The translations under genes and the position numbers were made by a program. Below are positions 26,167 through 34,501 of a stretch of 64,000 nt of DNA, piece after piece. Each line of letters opens with the position of its first letter. The first letter of the stretch is position 1. The notes below the pieces were generated by a model. The model was not told the origin of the DNA and ran no database searches. It saw only the letters and a list, made by a program, of their open reading frames with translations. This stretch comes from Pseudomonas fulva NBRC 16637 = DSM 17717 (GTDB lineage: Bacteria; Pseudomonadota; Gammaproteobacteria; Pseudomonadales; Pseudomonadaceae): positions 16,740 to 80,739 of the forward strand of contig NZ_BBIQ01000024.1 in NCBI RefSeq assembly GCF_000730565.1, in the 5' to 3' direction.

Positions 26167-26941
26167 TTTTCTTCTCTACGCCCTGCTCGCTGGTCTGTCC
26201 CTCGCGCTGGTAGCTGGCCCCCTTGGCTCGTTCGTCGTCTGGCGGCGCATGGCCTACTTTGGCGACACCCTGTCCCATGCTGCTTTGCTGGGTGTGGCCC
26301 TGGGCTTCGTGCTGGATGTCAGCCCCACATTGGCCGTCACCGTGGGCTGCCTGTTGCTGGCGATTCTGCTGGTGACCTTGCAGCAACGCCAGCCTCTGGC
26401 ATCCGACACGCTGCTCGGTATCCTGGCACCCAGTACCTTGTCCTTGGGCCTGGTGGTGCTGAGCTTCATGCACGACGTGCGCATCGACCTGATGGCTTAC
26501 CTGTTCGGGGATCTGCTGGCCATCAGCCCGACCGATCTTGCCTGGATTTTGGGCGGCAGCGCCCTGGTACTCGTACTGATCGCCGTCTTGTGGCGCCCCT
26601 TGCTCGCCGTCACCGTCCACGAAGAACTGGCAACGGTCGAAGGGCTACCGGTTGCAGCGTTGCGCATGGCGCTGATGCTGCTCATCGCCGTGGTCATCGC
26701 GGTGGCCATGAAGATCGTCGGCGTCTTGCTGATCACCTCTTTGCTGATCATTCCGGCGGCAGCCGCTCAGCGGCATGCGCGCTCTCCCGAGCAGATGGCC
26801 GTAGGCGCCAGCGTCATAGGCGTGGTAGCGGTCTGCGGCGGGCTGGCCTTGTCATGGTTCAAGGACACGCCTGCCGGTCCATCCATTGTGGTGTGCGCTG
26901 CGGTGCTATTCTTGCTGAGTCTGGCCCTGCCCAAACGGTGA
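26159..26941 (+). CDS. znuB: Zinc ABC transporter permease ZnuB
   Basis: 260 residues with about eight membrane helices of the ABC-3 permease family; conserved stretches include RRMAYFGDTLSHAALLG and MKIVGVLLITSLLIIPAA. It forms the channel of the ZnuABC zinc importer. The ATG lies within the end of znuC. The region after it (26942-27066) holds only the promoter of the next gene. Confidence 0.95.
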   Translation: MADFLLYALLAGLSLALVAGPLGSFVVWRRMAYFGDTLSHAALLGVALGFVLDVSPTLAVTVGCLLLAILLVTLQQRQPLASDTLLGILAPSTLSLGLVVLSFMHDVRIDLMAYLFGDLLAISPTDLAWILGGSALVLVLIAVLWRPLLAVTVHEELATVEGLPVAALRMALMLLIAVVIAVAMKIVGVLLITSLLIIPAAAAQRHARSPEQMAVGASVIGVVAVCGGLALSWFKDTPAGPSIVVCAAVLFLLSLALPKR

Positions 26942-27066
26942 GCGACAGGCGTCCAAGTCCTGCCTTGCAACCTTCGGCGGAGTAAAGGGTCTGTAAGACC
27001 AGTTTTCGAGCGTGCGCACCTGGGTGTAGACTTGCTCGCTTTTTGCGCAAATAGAGAGCCGCAGGA

Positions 27067-27774
27067 ATGAAGCCGTTTGCCTCCCGTTGTCTGCTTGTTG
27101 GCGTCTTTTCCCTGTTCCTTGCCGCGTGCTCCCATGCACCGGTCGAACAGGCCAGCACGCCTGCCCAGCCTGATGCATGGCAGCAGTTGCAACAAAATAT
27201 CGCCAGCAACGAGCTGGCCACCGCAGAAGACCAACTGGTCTCCCTGCAAGCGCAGTCGCCTGGCGATGGACGCGTCGAGCAATACCAGCGCGAGCTGGCC
27301 GAAGCCTACCTGCAACGCAGCCAGATCATGTTGCAGAAGGGTGACGTGAATGCGGCGGTCACAGCCCTGGCGCGCGCGCGCGCACTGATGCCACAGGCAC
27401 CGGCGGTCACTGGCGGTGATGCCGTTTCACAAGCGCGCAAGGCCGAGCTGGCCAAGGCCGAAGCCGCACTCAAGGCTGCCGAAGCCAAGCCCAAGGCTCG
27501 AGTTATCGACCCCAGTGCGCCCAGTACAGTGATTGCGTTGGAAACCACCGACATCCAAGCCATGCGCCAGCAGCTCGATGACATCGCCGCCGACGTGGTC
27601 AATTATGGTTGCGATGTGGTGTTCCAGGTGCCACGCAGCGCGGATGCGCCGTGGCTGAAGACATTGCTGGCCAAGCGTGTTCGCAAGATCGACAGCACCT
27701 TCGACCTGAAACAAAAGCACGACATCCAGCGCGCGTTGCCCGCTCAGGTGGTGCTGGTCCCCCACCAGCGCTAG
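27067..27774 (+). CDS. Conserved lipoprotein (PA5502-like), unknown function
   Basis: 235 residues with a lipobox LFLAAC (Cys at residue 19), so it should be anchored in the outer or inner membrane. The middle is alpha-helical with TPR-like spacing (ELAEAYLQRSQIMLQKGDVNAAVTAL split over residues 77-102) and a long Ala/Glu/Lys helix (about 120-145). Orthologues occur after znuB in other pseudomonads. The function is unknown. It ends convergent to katE at a shared hairpin. Confidence 0.78.
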   Translation: MKPFASRCLLVGVFSLFLAACSHAPVEQASTPAQPDAWQQLQQNIASNELATAEDQLVSLQAQSPGDGRVEQYQRELAEAYLQRSQIMLQKGDVNAAVTALARARALMPQAPAVTGGDAVSQARKAELAKAEAALKAAEAKPKARVIDPSAPSTVIALETTDIQAMRQQLDDIAADVVNYGCDVVFQVPRSADAPWLKTLLAKRVRKIDSTFDLKQKHDIQRALPAQVVLVPHQR

Positions 27775-27784
27775 GCCCGTGGAT

Positions 27785-27805
27785 AGGGGCTGCAATGCAG
27801 CCCCT
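27785..27805. terminator. Hairpin between the convergent PA5502-like gene and katE
   Basis: AGGGGCTGC and GCAGCCCCT form a perfect 9-bp stem with an AAT loop. It has no clear T-run on either side, so terminator strength is uncertain, but its place between two convergent stops suggests a shared one. Confidence 0.55.
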
Positions 27806-27819
27806 GACACGCGGAGGGT

Positions 27820-29955
27820 TTAAGCAGGAACCGCTTCGGCAGCCGCTTCACGCTCCCATACGCGATGCCCTTCCACTGCCTTGACGAACGCGTCCATGGC
27901 CTTCTGGTCGTCGCCGGTCAGCAGACCCTTGTCTTCCTTCAGGCCCAACGTTGCAAGCAGTTCCTGGGTCAGCACCATCGCCTTGAGATGCTTGTAGCCC
28001 TCAAGCAGGAAGTGCTTGGCCAGGCCACTGGCCGCCATGGCATCGGTGGACGCCTTGCCAGCGGGTACAACGATGCCATCGAACATGATTGACGGCATGC
28101 CTTCCATGGAGGCATCTACCGGCAGTTGCGTACCGTCGGCGGCCTTCACAGGCGCCGAGGTCGGGCCCAGCAGCATGGGGCGAGCGCTCTGCGCCTCCAG
28201 GGCCTTGACCATCTTGTCGACGCTGGCGGCATCCACGCCGTTGGCGATCAGTACAGCGATCTTGCGACCCTTGATCCCGACCTTGCCCGGATGGTTCATC
28301 TGGCTCAAGGCTGGCGATTCGGCCAGCTGGCTGCCCTTGACCTTGACGGTGCCGGCTTTAGGGGCTGGCAGGCCCAGGTTTTCCGCCACGGCTGCTGCCA
28401 GCTTCAGGTCGATGTTGGCGAGAATCTCATTCACCTGGCGCGCACGGATGTGCTCACGCTCGACCTTGCCCAACTCAAAGCTGTAGGCCTTGATGATGTG
28501 CTGCTGCTCGGTCGGGCTCATGCTCTGGAAGAACAGGCGCGCCTGGGAGAAGTGATCACCGAACGAGTCGCTGCGCTGGCGAATCTTGTGCGCATCGACG
28601 CGCTCCTGATACGTCTCGAAACCGCCGTCGCGTGGGCCGGGCGGGGTTTCCTTCGGCCAGCCGCCGTCGATGGAGTTGGGCTCGTAGGCGGCGCGGCCTT
28701 TGTGCACGATATGCTGGTGCATCGCATCGCGCTGGTTGTTGTGGTTCGGGGCAACCGGGCGATTGATCGGGATCTGGTGGAAGTTCGGGCCACCCAGGCG
28801 GCTGATCTGAGTATCGGTGTAGGAGAACAGGCGACCCTGCAGTAACGGGTCATTGGTGAAGTCGATGCCCGGCACGATGTGGCCTGGGCAGAAAGCGATC
28901 TGCTCGACCTCGGAGAAGAAGTTGTCCGGGTTGCGATTGAGCACCATCTTGCCCAGCGGGGTGACCGGGACCAGCTCTTCAGGGATGATCTTGGTCGGGT
29001 CCAGCAGGTCGAAGTCGAACTTGTGCTCGTCGGCCTCAGGCACGATCTGCACGCCGAGTTCCCATTCCGGGTAGTCGCCGGTTTCGATGGCTTCCCACAG
29101 GTCACGACGGTGGTAGTCGGTGTCCTTGCCCGCCAGTTTCTGCGCCTCGTCCCACAGCACGGAATGCACGCCCTCGCTGGGCTTCCAGTGGAACTTGACG
29201 AAGTGGGCCACGCCTTCGGCGTTGACCAGACGGAAGGTGTGCACGCCGAAACCTTCCATCATGCGCAGGCTGCGTGGGATGGCGCGGTCCGACATGGCCC
29301 AGACGACCATGTGCGCCGATTCAGGCACCAACGAGACAAAGTCCCAGAAGGTGTCGTGGGCCGAACCGCCGGTGGGGATCTCGTTATGCGGCTCGGGCTT
29401 GACGGCGTGTACGAAGTCCGGGAACTTGATGGCGTCCTGGATAAAGAACACCGGCATGTTGTTGCCGACCAGGTCGAAGTTGCCTTCATCGGTATAGAAC
29501 TTCACGGCAAAGCCGCGCACGTCGCGCACCGTGTCACCGGAGCCGCGCGGCCCCTGAACGGTGGAAAAGCGCACAAATACCGGGGTGATCTTCTTCGGAT
29601 CTTGCAGGAAACCGGCCTTGGTCAGTTCGGCGTGGCAGCCATAGCTCTGGAAATAACCATGGGCACCGGTGCCTCGTGCATGGACGATCCGCTCCGGGAT
29701 GCGCTCATGGTCAAAATGGGTGATTTTCTCGCGCATGATGAAGTCTTCAAGCAGCGAGGGGCCGCGGTCGCCGGCCTTCAAGGTGTTCTGGTTGTCCGAA
29801 ATGCGCACACCCTGGTTGGTGCGCAGCGCCTGCCCGGTGGCATCGCTGCGGTCTGCTTCCAGGCTCTGCAACTTGGCATTGGTATTGGCCCGATCCGGGG
29901 TCTGAGTACCTGCGGCCTCGCTGTGCTTCGGCGCATCCTTGTTCTTGCTGGGCAT
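27820..29955 (-). CDS. katE: Catalase HPII (large-subunit, monofunctional)
   Basis: 711 residues, the large clade-2 catalase with an extra C-terminal flavodoxin/DJ-1-like domain (about residues 560-700; IAVLIANGVDAASVD). The catalytic His lies in RIVHARGTGAHGYF, the Asn side in FVRFSTVQGPRGS, and the proximal haem Tyr in RLFSYTDTQ. It breaks down hydrogen peroxide in the cytoplasm and is usually stationary-phase (RpoS) induced. The start MPSKNKDAPKHSE gives the usual polar N-terminal extension. It is divergent from metN across 222 bp. Confidence 0.96.
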   Translation of the reverse strand: MPSKNKDAPKHSEAAGTQTPDRANTNAKLQSLEADRSDATGQALRTNQGVRISDNQNTLKAGDRGPSLLEDFIMREKITHFDHERIPERIVHARGTGAHGYFQSYGCHAELTKAGFLQDPKKITPVFVRFSTVQGPRGSGDTVRDVRGFAVKFYTDEGNFDLVGNNMPVFFIQDAIKFPDFVHAVKPEPHNEIPTGGSAHDTFWDFVSLVPESAHMVVWAMSDRAIPRSLRMMEGFGVHTFRLVNAEGVAHFVKFHWKPSEGVHSVLWDEAQKLAGKDTDYHRRDLWEAIETGDYPEWELGVQIVPEADEHKFDFDLLDPTKIIPEELVPVTPLGKMVLNRNPDNFFSEVEQIAFCPGHIVPGIDFTNDPLLQGRLFSYTDTQISRLGGPNFHQIPINRPVAPNHNNQRDAMHQHIVHKGRAAYEPNSIDGGWPKETPPGPRDGGFETYQERVDAHKIRQRSDSFGDHFSQARLFFQSMSPTEQQHIIKAYSFELGKVEREHIRARQVNEILANIDLKLAAAVAENLGLPAPKAGTVKVKGSQLAESPALSQMNHPGKVGIKGRKIAVLIANGVDAASVDKMVKALEAQSARPMLLGPTSAPVKAADGTQLPVDASMEGMPSIMFDGIVVPAGKASTDAMAASGLAKHFLLEGYKHLKAMVLTQELLATLGLKEDKGLLTGDDQKAMDAFVKAVEGHRVWEREAAAEAVPA

Positions 29956-30177
29956 GGTTGGCTTTCCTCATCAGTCTTCGGGCGCCCGATCGGGCTTGTC
30001 CAGTTAATGACTCGGGCACAAGAGCGAGCGTTCCATCGGGATGACCAGCTGTCGCCATATAGCGTTCTGATTGGTCAGAGGCAAAATAAATGCTAAGAAC
30101 AGCGGTTATAAAAGGCTAAAATGCGGCCCCCAGCCCACCGCTGAATCAATTTCCATGCGCCCCACAAGGTTCGCTAC

Positions 30178-31185
30178 GTGATCGAGTTCCAACAGGTACA
30201 CAAAACTTACCGCGTTGCCGGTAGAGAAATTCCCGCCCTGAATCCGACGACCCTGACGATCGAGGATGGCCAGGTGTTTGGTCTGATCGGCCACTCCGGG
30301 GCCGGCAAGAGCACCATGCTGCGCCTGATCAACCGCCTGGAAGAGCCTTCCGGCGGCAAGATCATCGTCGACGGTGAAGAAGTGACCGCGTTCAATGCCA
30401 CCCAATTGCGCGGCTTTCGCCAGCAGGTCGGCATGATTTTCCAGCATTTCAACCTGCTGGCGTCCAAGACCGTCGCCGACAATGTCGCCCTGCCACTCAC
30501 CCTCGCTGGCCAATTGTCGCGCGCCGAGATCGACAAACGCGTGGTCGAGCTTCTGGCCAGGGTCGGTCTGTCGGACCATGCGCGCAAGTACCCTGCGCAG
30601 TTGTCGGGCGGTCAAAAGCAGCGCGTCGGCATTGCCCGTGCTTTGTCCACCAACCCGAAGATTTTGCTGTGTGACGAAGCAACCAGCGCCCTGGACCCGC
30701 AGACCACCGCCTCGGTACTGCAGCTGCTGGCCGAGATCAACCGTGAGCTGAAGCTCACCATTGTGCTGATCACCCATGAAATGGACGTGATCCGCCGTGT
30801 CTGCGACCGGGTGGCAGTAATGGACGCCGGCCAGATCGTCGAGCAGGGCTCGGTGGCGGACGTGTTCCTCCATCCGCAGCACCCCACCACCAAACGCTTC
30901 GTGCAGGAAGACGAGCAAGTCGACGAAGGCGAGCAGCGCGACGATTTCGCCCATGTGCCAGGCCGCATCGTGCGACTGACCTTCCAGGGTGACGCGACCT
31001 ATGCACCGCTGCTGGGCACCGTCGCCCGTGAAACCGGCGTCGACTACAGCATCCTTGCCGGGCGTATCGATCGCATCAAGGACGTCCCCTACGGCCAGCT
31101 CACGCTTGCCCTGATCGGCGGCGACATGGAAGCGGCCTTTGCCTGCTTCAAGGCTGCTGATGTTCATATGGAGGTATTGCGTTGA
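30178..31185 (+). CDS. metN: D/L-methionine ABC transporter ATP-binding protein MetN
   Basis: 335 residues starting at GTG (MIEFQQVHKTYRV). Walker A GHSGAGKST, signature LSGGQKQRV, Walker B ILLCDEAT and the switch His in LITHEMD are present. The C-terminal NIL/C2 domain (about 260-335), which binds methionine and inhibits transport, is also present. It is the first gene of metN-metI-metQ; its stop overlaps the metI start (TGATG). Confidence 0.95.
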   Translation: MIEFQQVHKTYRVAGREIPALNPTTLTIEDGQVFGLIGHSGAGKSTMLRLINRLEEPSGGKIIVDGEEVTAFNATQLRGFRQQVGMIFQHFNLLASKTVADNVALPLTLAGQLSRAEIDKRVVELLARVGLSDHARKYPAQLSGGQKQRVGIARALSTNPKILLCDEATSALDPQTTASVLQLLAEINRELKLTIVLITHEMDVIRRVCDRVAVMDAGQIVEQGSVADVFLHPQHPTTKRFVQEDEQVDEGEQRDDFAHVPGRIVRLTFQGDATYAPLLGTVARETGVDYSILAGRIDRIKDVPYGQLTLALIGGDMEAAFACFKAADVHMEVLR

Positions 31186-31856
31186 TGGACGCCCTGAGTT
31201 TCTTCGCCAACGTCGACTGGGCCGAAATCTGGCTGGCAACCGTCGATACCATGATCATGCTGTTCGGCTCGCTGTTCTTCACCGTACTGCTCGGCCTGCC
31301 ACTCGGTGTGCTGTTGTTCCTGTGCGGCCCGCGGCAAATGTTCGAACAAAAGGGCGTGTACGCGTTGCTGTCGCTGGTGGTCAACATCCTGCGCTCGCTG
31401 CCGTTCATCATCCTGCTGATCGTAATGATCCCTATCACCGTGCTGATCACGGGTACATCGCTAGGCGTGGCAGGTGCGATCCCGCCGCTGGTGGTGGGTG
31501 CTACCCCGTTCTTTGCACGTCTGGTCGAAACCGCCCTGCGCGAAGTGGACCGCGGCATCATCGAAGCTACCCAGTCGATGGGCGCCACCACGCGCCAGAT
31601 CATCACCAGCGCGCTGTTGCCTGAGGCCCGGCCAGGGATCTTCGCCGCGATCACCGTCACGGCCATCACGTTGGTTTCCTACACCGCCATGGCCGGTGTC
31701 GTGGGTGCCGGTGGCCTGGGGGACCTGGCGATTCGTTTCGGCTACCAGCGCTTCCAGACCGACGTCATGGTCGTGACCGTGGTGCTGCTGCTAGTGCTGG
31801 TGCAGGTCCTGCAAAGTGTCGGCGACCGGCTGGTTGTGCATTTTTCCCGTAAGTAA
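31185..31856 (+). CDS. metI: Methionine ABC transporter permease MetI
   Basis: 223 residues with five membrane helices and the EAA-type loop AIIEATQSMGATTRQI-like stretch (here GIIEATQSMGATTRQII), which docks on MetN. ATG chosen at 31185 in the TGATG junction with metN; a TTG one codon earlier is less likely. Together with MetN and MetQ it imports D- and L-methionine. Confidence 0.94.
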   Translation: MDALSFFANVDWAEIWLATVDTMIMLFGSLFFTVLLGLPLGVLLFLCGPRQMFEQKGVYALLSLVVNILRSLPFIILLIVMIPITVLITGTSLGVAGAIPPLVVGATPFFARLVETALREVDRGIIEATQSMGATTRQIITSALLPEARPGIFAAITVTAITLVSYTAMAGVVGAGGLGDLAIRFGYQRFQTDVMVVTVVLLLVLVQVLQSVGDRLVVHFSRK

Positions 31857-31920
31857 CCCCAATGGGGTCGGCTCGACCGACCCGTTCGGGGGCCGTCGCG
31901 GCCCTCACAAGGAGTGATCA

Positions 31921-32691
31921 ATGAAGAAGCTGCTTGCTGTCGCTGCCGCCATCGCGGCCTTCTCGGCCCAGGCCGATACCCTCACCGTCGCCGCTACGCC
32001 GGTGCCGCATGCCGAGATTCTCAATGTGGTCAAGCCGCTGCTGGCCAAGCAAGGGGTGGAGCTGAAGGTGAAGGAATTCACCGACTACATCCAGCCAAAC
32101 GTACAGGTGGCGGAAAAGCGTCTGGACGCCAACTTCTTCCAGCACCAGCCTTACCTCGATGAGTTCAACAAGGCCAAGGGCACTGACCTGGTGAGCGTGA
32201 CTGGCGTGCACATCGAACCGCTGGGCGTTTACTCCACCAAGATCAAGAAGCTCGACGAACTCCCGTCCGGCGCCACCGTAGTCATCCCCAACGATGCCAC
32301 CAACGGTGGCCGTGCTCTGCTGCTGCTGGACAAGGCTGGTGTCATCAAGCTCAAGGACAACACCAACATCCTCTCCACTGTGAAAGACGTTGCCGAGAAC
32401 CCGAAGAACATCAAGTTCCGCGAACTTGAAGCGGCCACCATCCCGCGCGTGCTGACCCAGGTCGATGCCGCCCTGATCAACACCAACTATGCACTGGAAG
32501 CCAAGCTGAACCCGGAAAAGGATGCGCTGGCCATCGAGGGCAGCGATTCGCCTTACGTGAACATCCTCGTCGCGCGTCCGGACAACAAGGACAGCGAGGA
32601 CATGAAGAAGCTGGCAGCCGCTCTGCATTCGCCTGAGGTGAAGCAGTTCATCACCGAGAAGTACAAAGGCGCTGTAGTACCCGCGTTCTGA
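31921..32691 (+). CDS. metQ: Methionine-binding periplasmic protein MetQ (NlpA family)
   Basis: 256 residues with a short signal peptide (cleavage after SAQA, residue 18). The mature protein starts DTLTVAATPVPHAEIL, the family hallmark. Unlike E. coli MetQ there is no lipobox cysteine, so a soluble periplasmic protein is expected. It is the third gene of the operon, 64 bp after metI, with a good AAGGAG upstream of the ATG. Confidence 0.94.
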   Translation: MKKLLAVAAAIAAFSAQADTLTVAATPVPHAEILNVVKPLLAKQGVELKVKEFTDYIQPNVQVAEKRLDANFFQHQPYLDEFNKAKGTDLVSVTGVHIEPLGVYSTKIKKLDELPSGATVVIPNDATNGGRALLLLDKAGVIKLKDNTNILSTVKDVAENPKNIKFRELEAATIPRVLTQVDAALINTNYALEAKLNPEKDALAIEGSDSPYVNILVARPDNKDSEDMKKLAAALHSPEVKQFITEKYKGAVVPAF

Positions 32692-32698
32692 GCCTGCG

Positions 32699-32723
32699 CC
32701 CTGGGTCGCCTGGCGACCCAGGG
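32699..32723. terminator. Hairpin after metQ
   Basis: CCCTGGGTCGCC and its exact complement are separated by one base (12-bp inverted repeat, so a real loop of a few bases). It begins 8 bases after the metQ stop. The tail has only mixed T, so it may be a weak or Rho-assisted terminator. Confidence 0.6.
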
Positions 32724-32817
32724 TAAGGTTGCTACTGGCGCGTGACACAAGCACGGGGGCAATGCGCCTGTGCTATCGCCCCAGAGGCCAGGCCCCGCGC
32801 AGGGCCCTGAGCGATGC

Positions 32818-33450
32818 TCAGTCGCCCTGGACCAGACCAGGTAGGCGGGCCACCAATTTCTGGCTGTCGAACGGCGCACGAATGAAGCCACGCTGACGGC
32901 CGTCCGGGCCGACGATGGCCAGGTTGCCGCTGTGGTCCACGGTGTAACCGGGCTTGCTGGTATCGGCTGGGATGAAGGGAATGCTGAGCGCATTGGCCAG
33001 CTTCTGAGTGTCTTCCACGGAACCGGCCAGCCCCATGAAGTCCTTGTCGAAATAACCCAGGTACTGCTTGAGCTGGTTCGGCGTGTCGCGGTTGGGGTCC
33101 ACGCTCACCAATACCACCTGCAAGCGGTCCAGCGCCTGCTTGGGCAGTTCACTCTTTACCTGCCGCAGCTGCGCCAACGTGGTGGGGCAGATGTCCGGGC
33201 AGTAGGTATAGCCGAAGAACAGCAGCGACCACTTGCCTTTCAGCTGGTCCAGCTGCACCGGCTGGCCATCCTGGTTGGTCATGGTCACGCCAGCCACCGT
33301 CCGGCTTTGCGGCAGCAGGATGATGCCAGCATCGATAAGCTCGGTGGCGCTCGGGGCGCGTTTGGCGTTGAGCACATTGTTGAGGATCAGGCCCATGATC
33401 ACAACGATCAGGGCAGCGATGATGAAGACGGCTTTCTGGGTTCGGGTCAT
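32818..33450 (-). CDS. SCO1/SenC family copper chaperone
   Basis: 210 residues from MTRTQKAVFIIAALIVVIM: one N-terminal membrane anchor and a thioredoxin-like periplasmic domain with the copper-binding CPDICP (CxxxC) and a distal His in VDHSGNLA. SCO proteins deliver copper to the CuA centre of cytochrome c oxidase subunit II. In other pseudomonads it is the last gene of the aa3 oxidase operon (coxBA-ctaG-coxC to cyoE); none of those genes lies upstream here. The start at 33450 is preferred over longer frames because it matches the family. Confidence 0.92.
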   Translation of the reverse strand: MTRTQKAVFIIAALIVVIMGLILNNVLNAKRAPSATELIDAGIILLPQSRTVAGVTMTNQDGQPVQLDQLKGKWSLLFFGYTYCPDICPTTLAQLRQVKSELPKQALDRLQVVLVSVDPNRDTPNQLKQYLGYFDKDFMGLAGSVEDTQKLANALSIPFIPADTSKPGYTVDHSGNLAIVGPDGRQRGFIRAPFDSQKLVARLPGLVQGD

Positions 33451-33806
33451 GGGCTCGGTAACAGGTTGAGGTCGACGATCGCTGTGACGAACAGCGCACA
33501 AGGTAGGCAGTAGGGTACGCGATGCCGACATGCTGCGCATGCGGCGCGGCGCCACGGCCTGCACTGGCCTTTTCAGGCTGCCCGGAAGGATCAGCACGGT
33601 GGGCGAGGCTCTTCATGAAATGAACTTCATCCGCCGCCTCAAGGCTCTAAACCGGTGTAATTGAAGGAAAACCGTCAGGCAGGGAACGCCATATATGCTG
33701 GATGCCACAGGGATTGGATCCGTTTATAACAAATGGATCTTAACTTAATTGAATATCCAGCTAAGTTAGTGTCTTCCGTTTGAAACGTTTTGTCCTTGGA
33801 GTTGTC
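33451..33806. other. Gap where the aa3 oxidase operon would be expected
   Basis: 356 bases with no recognisable gene or remnant that I can align to coxB, coxA, ctaG, coxC, ctaA or cyoE. The part near 33700-33790 is AT-rich and probably promoter DNA for the gene at 33807. Confidence 0.5.
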
Positions 33807-34448
33807 ATGAACATCGCTGCTGTACGCGAGCAGGTGAATCAAGCCCATCAACATGAAGGCCAGACCGGCCAGCTGAAAAAACGTCTCGCGCTGCAACTGC
33901 CGCACCTGCACCCGTCCATTCAATTGCCGGAGCAGGGTGCTCAGGACACGCTGGCGCGCTTTGTGGGTGCCTACATCGATCAAGTGCCGGAACTGCTCGA
34001 AGCGGCTCATGAGGTGGCGCGTGAAGCCGGCATCGAGTCGCAGATCACGCCGGTGCTGAAGATTGCCGAGGCTTACTTCCTGCAGCCGCCCAGCGTGATG
34101 CAAGGGCATGTCGGCCTGGACTGCCTGTTGGATGAGGCCTATCTGGCCCATCGCCTGGTGGAGGAGGTGAACGACCTGTACATCCGGCACTTCCAGCAGC
34201 CGCTCATCCCCGTCGATACCACCGTTGCCAACCTGATCGCTCACCAGCTGATCGGCGAGGCGTTCGCCAATCAGCTCGACGAAGTGGTGCACCATTCGGT
34301 CGATGAAATGCTCGACGACGAGAGCTTCGCCGCCGAATCCGTAGAGGCCTACCGCGAGAAGCTGAGCAGCCCTGAAACCGGCGCCGCCTGGAAACGTTGG
34401 CCTTGCTTGTCACGTCAGCTGGGCGTGGAGCTCGGCCAGCCAGCCTGA
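33807..34448 (+). CDS. Conserved hypothetical protein (PA0104-like)
   Basis: 213 residues from the ATG after TTGGAGTTGTC; the upstream nine residues of the longer frame are not needed. The protein is soluble, mainly helical and acidic, with no signal peptide or named domain that I recognise. Its orthologue stands next to the SulP transporter and carbonic anhydrase genes in P. aeruginosa and P. putida, there between them and the cox operon. Function unknown. It is convergent with the SulP gene. Confidence 0.75.
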   Translation: MNIAAVREQVNQAHQHEGQTGQLKKRLALQLPHLHPSIQLPEQGAQDTLARFVGAYIDQVPELLEAAHEVAREAGIESQITPVLKIAEAYFLQPPSVMQGHVGLDCLLDEAYLAHRLVEEVNDLYIRHFQQPLIPVDTTVANLIAHQLIGEAFANQLDEVVHHSVDEMLDDESFAAESVEAYREKLSSPETGAAWKRWPCLSRQLGVELGQPA

Positions 34449-34501
34449 GCAGGGCCAGGCTGGCTGTTCTTGCGATGGCCGGCCTGGGCCACGGCCCGCT
34501 G

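Noticed and set aside
28879..30096. 405-codon plus-strand frame opposite katE
   Set aside because: katE is fully conserved on the other strand; low-complexity His/Gln/Val-rich translation is typical of a shadow frame.
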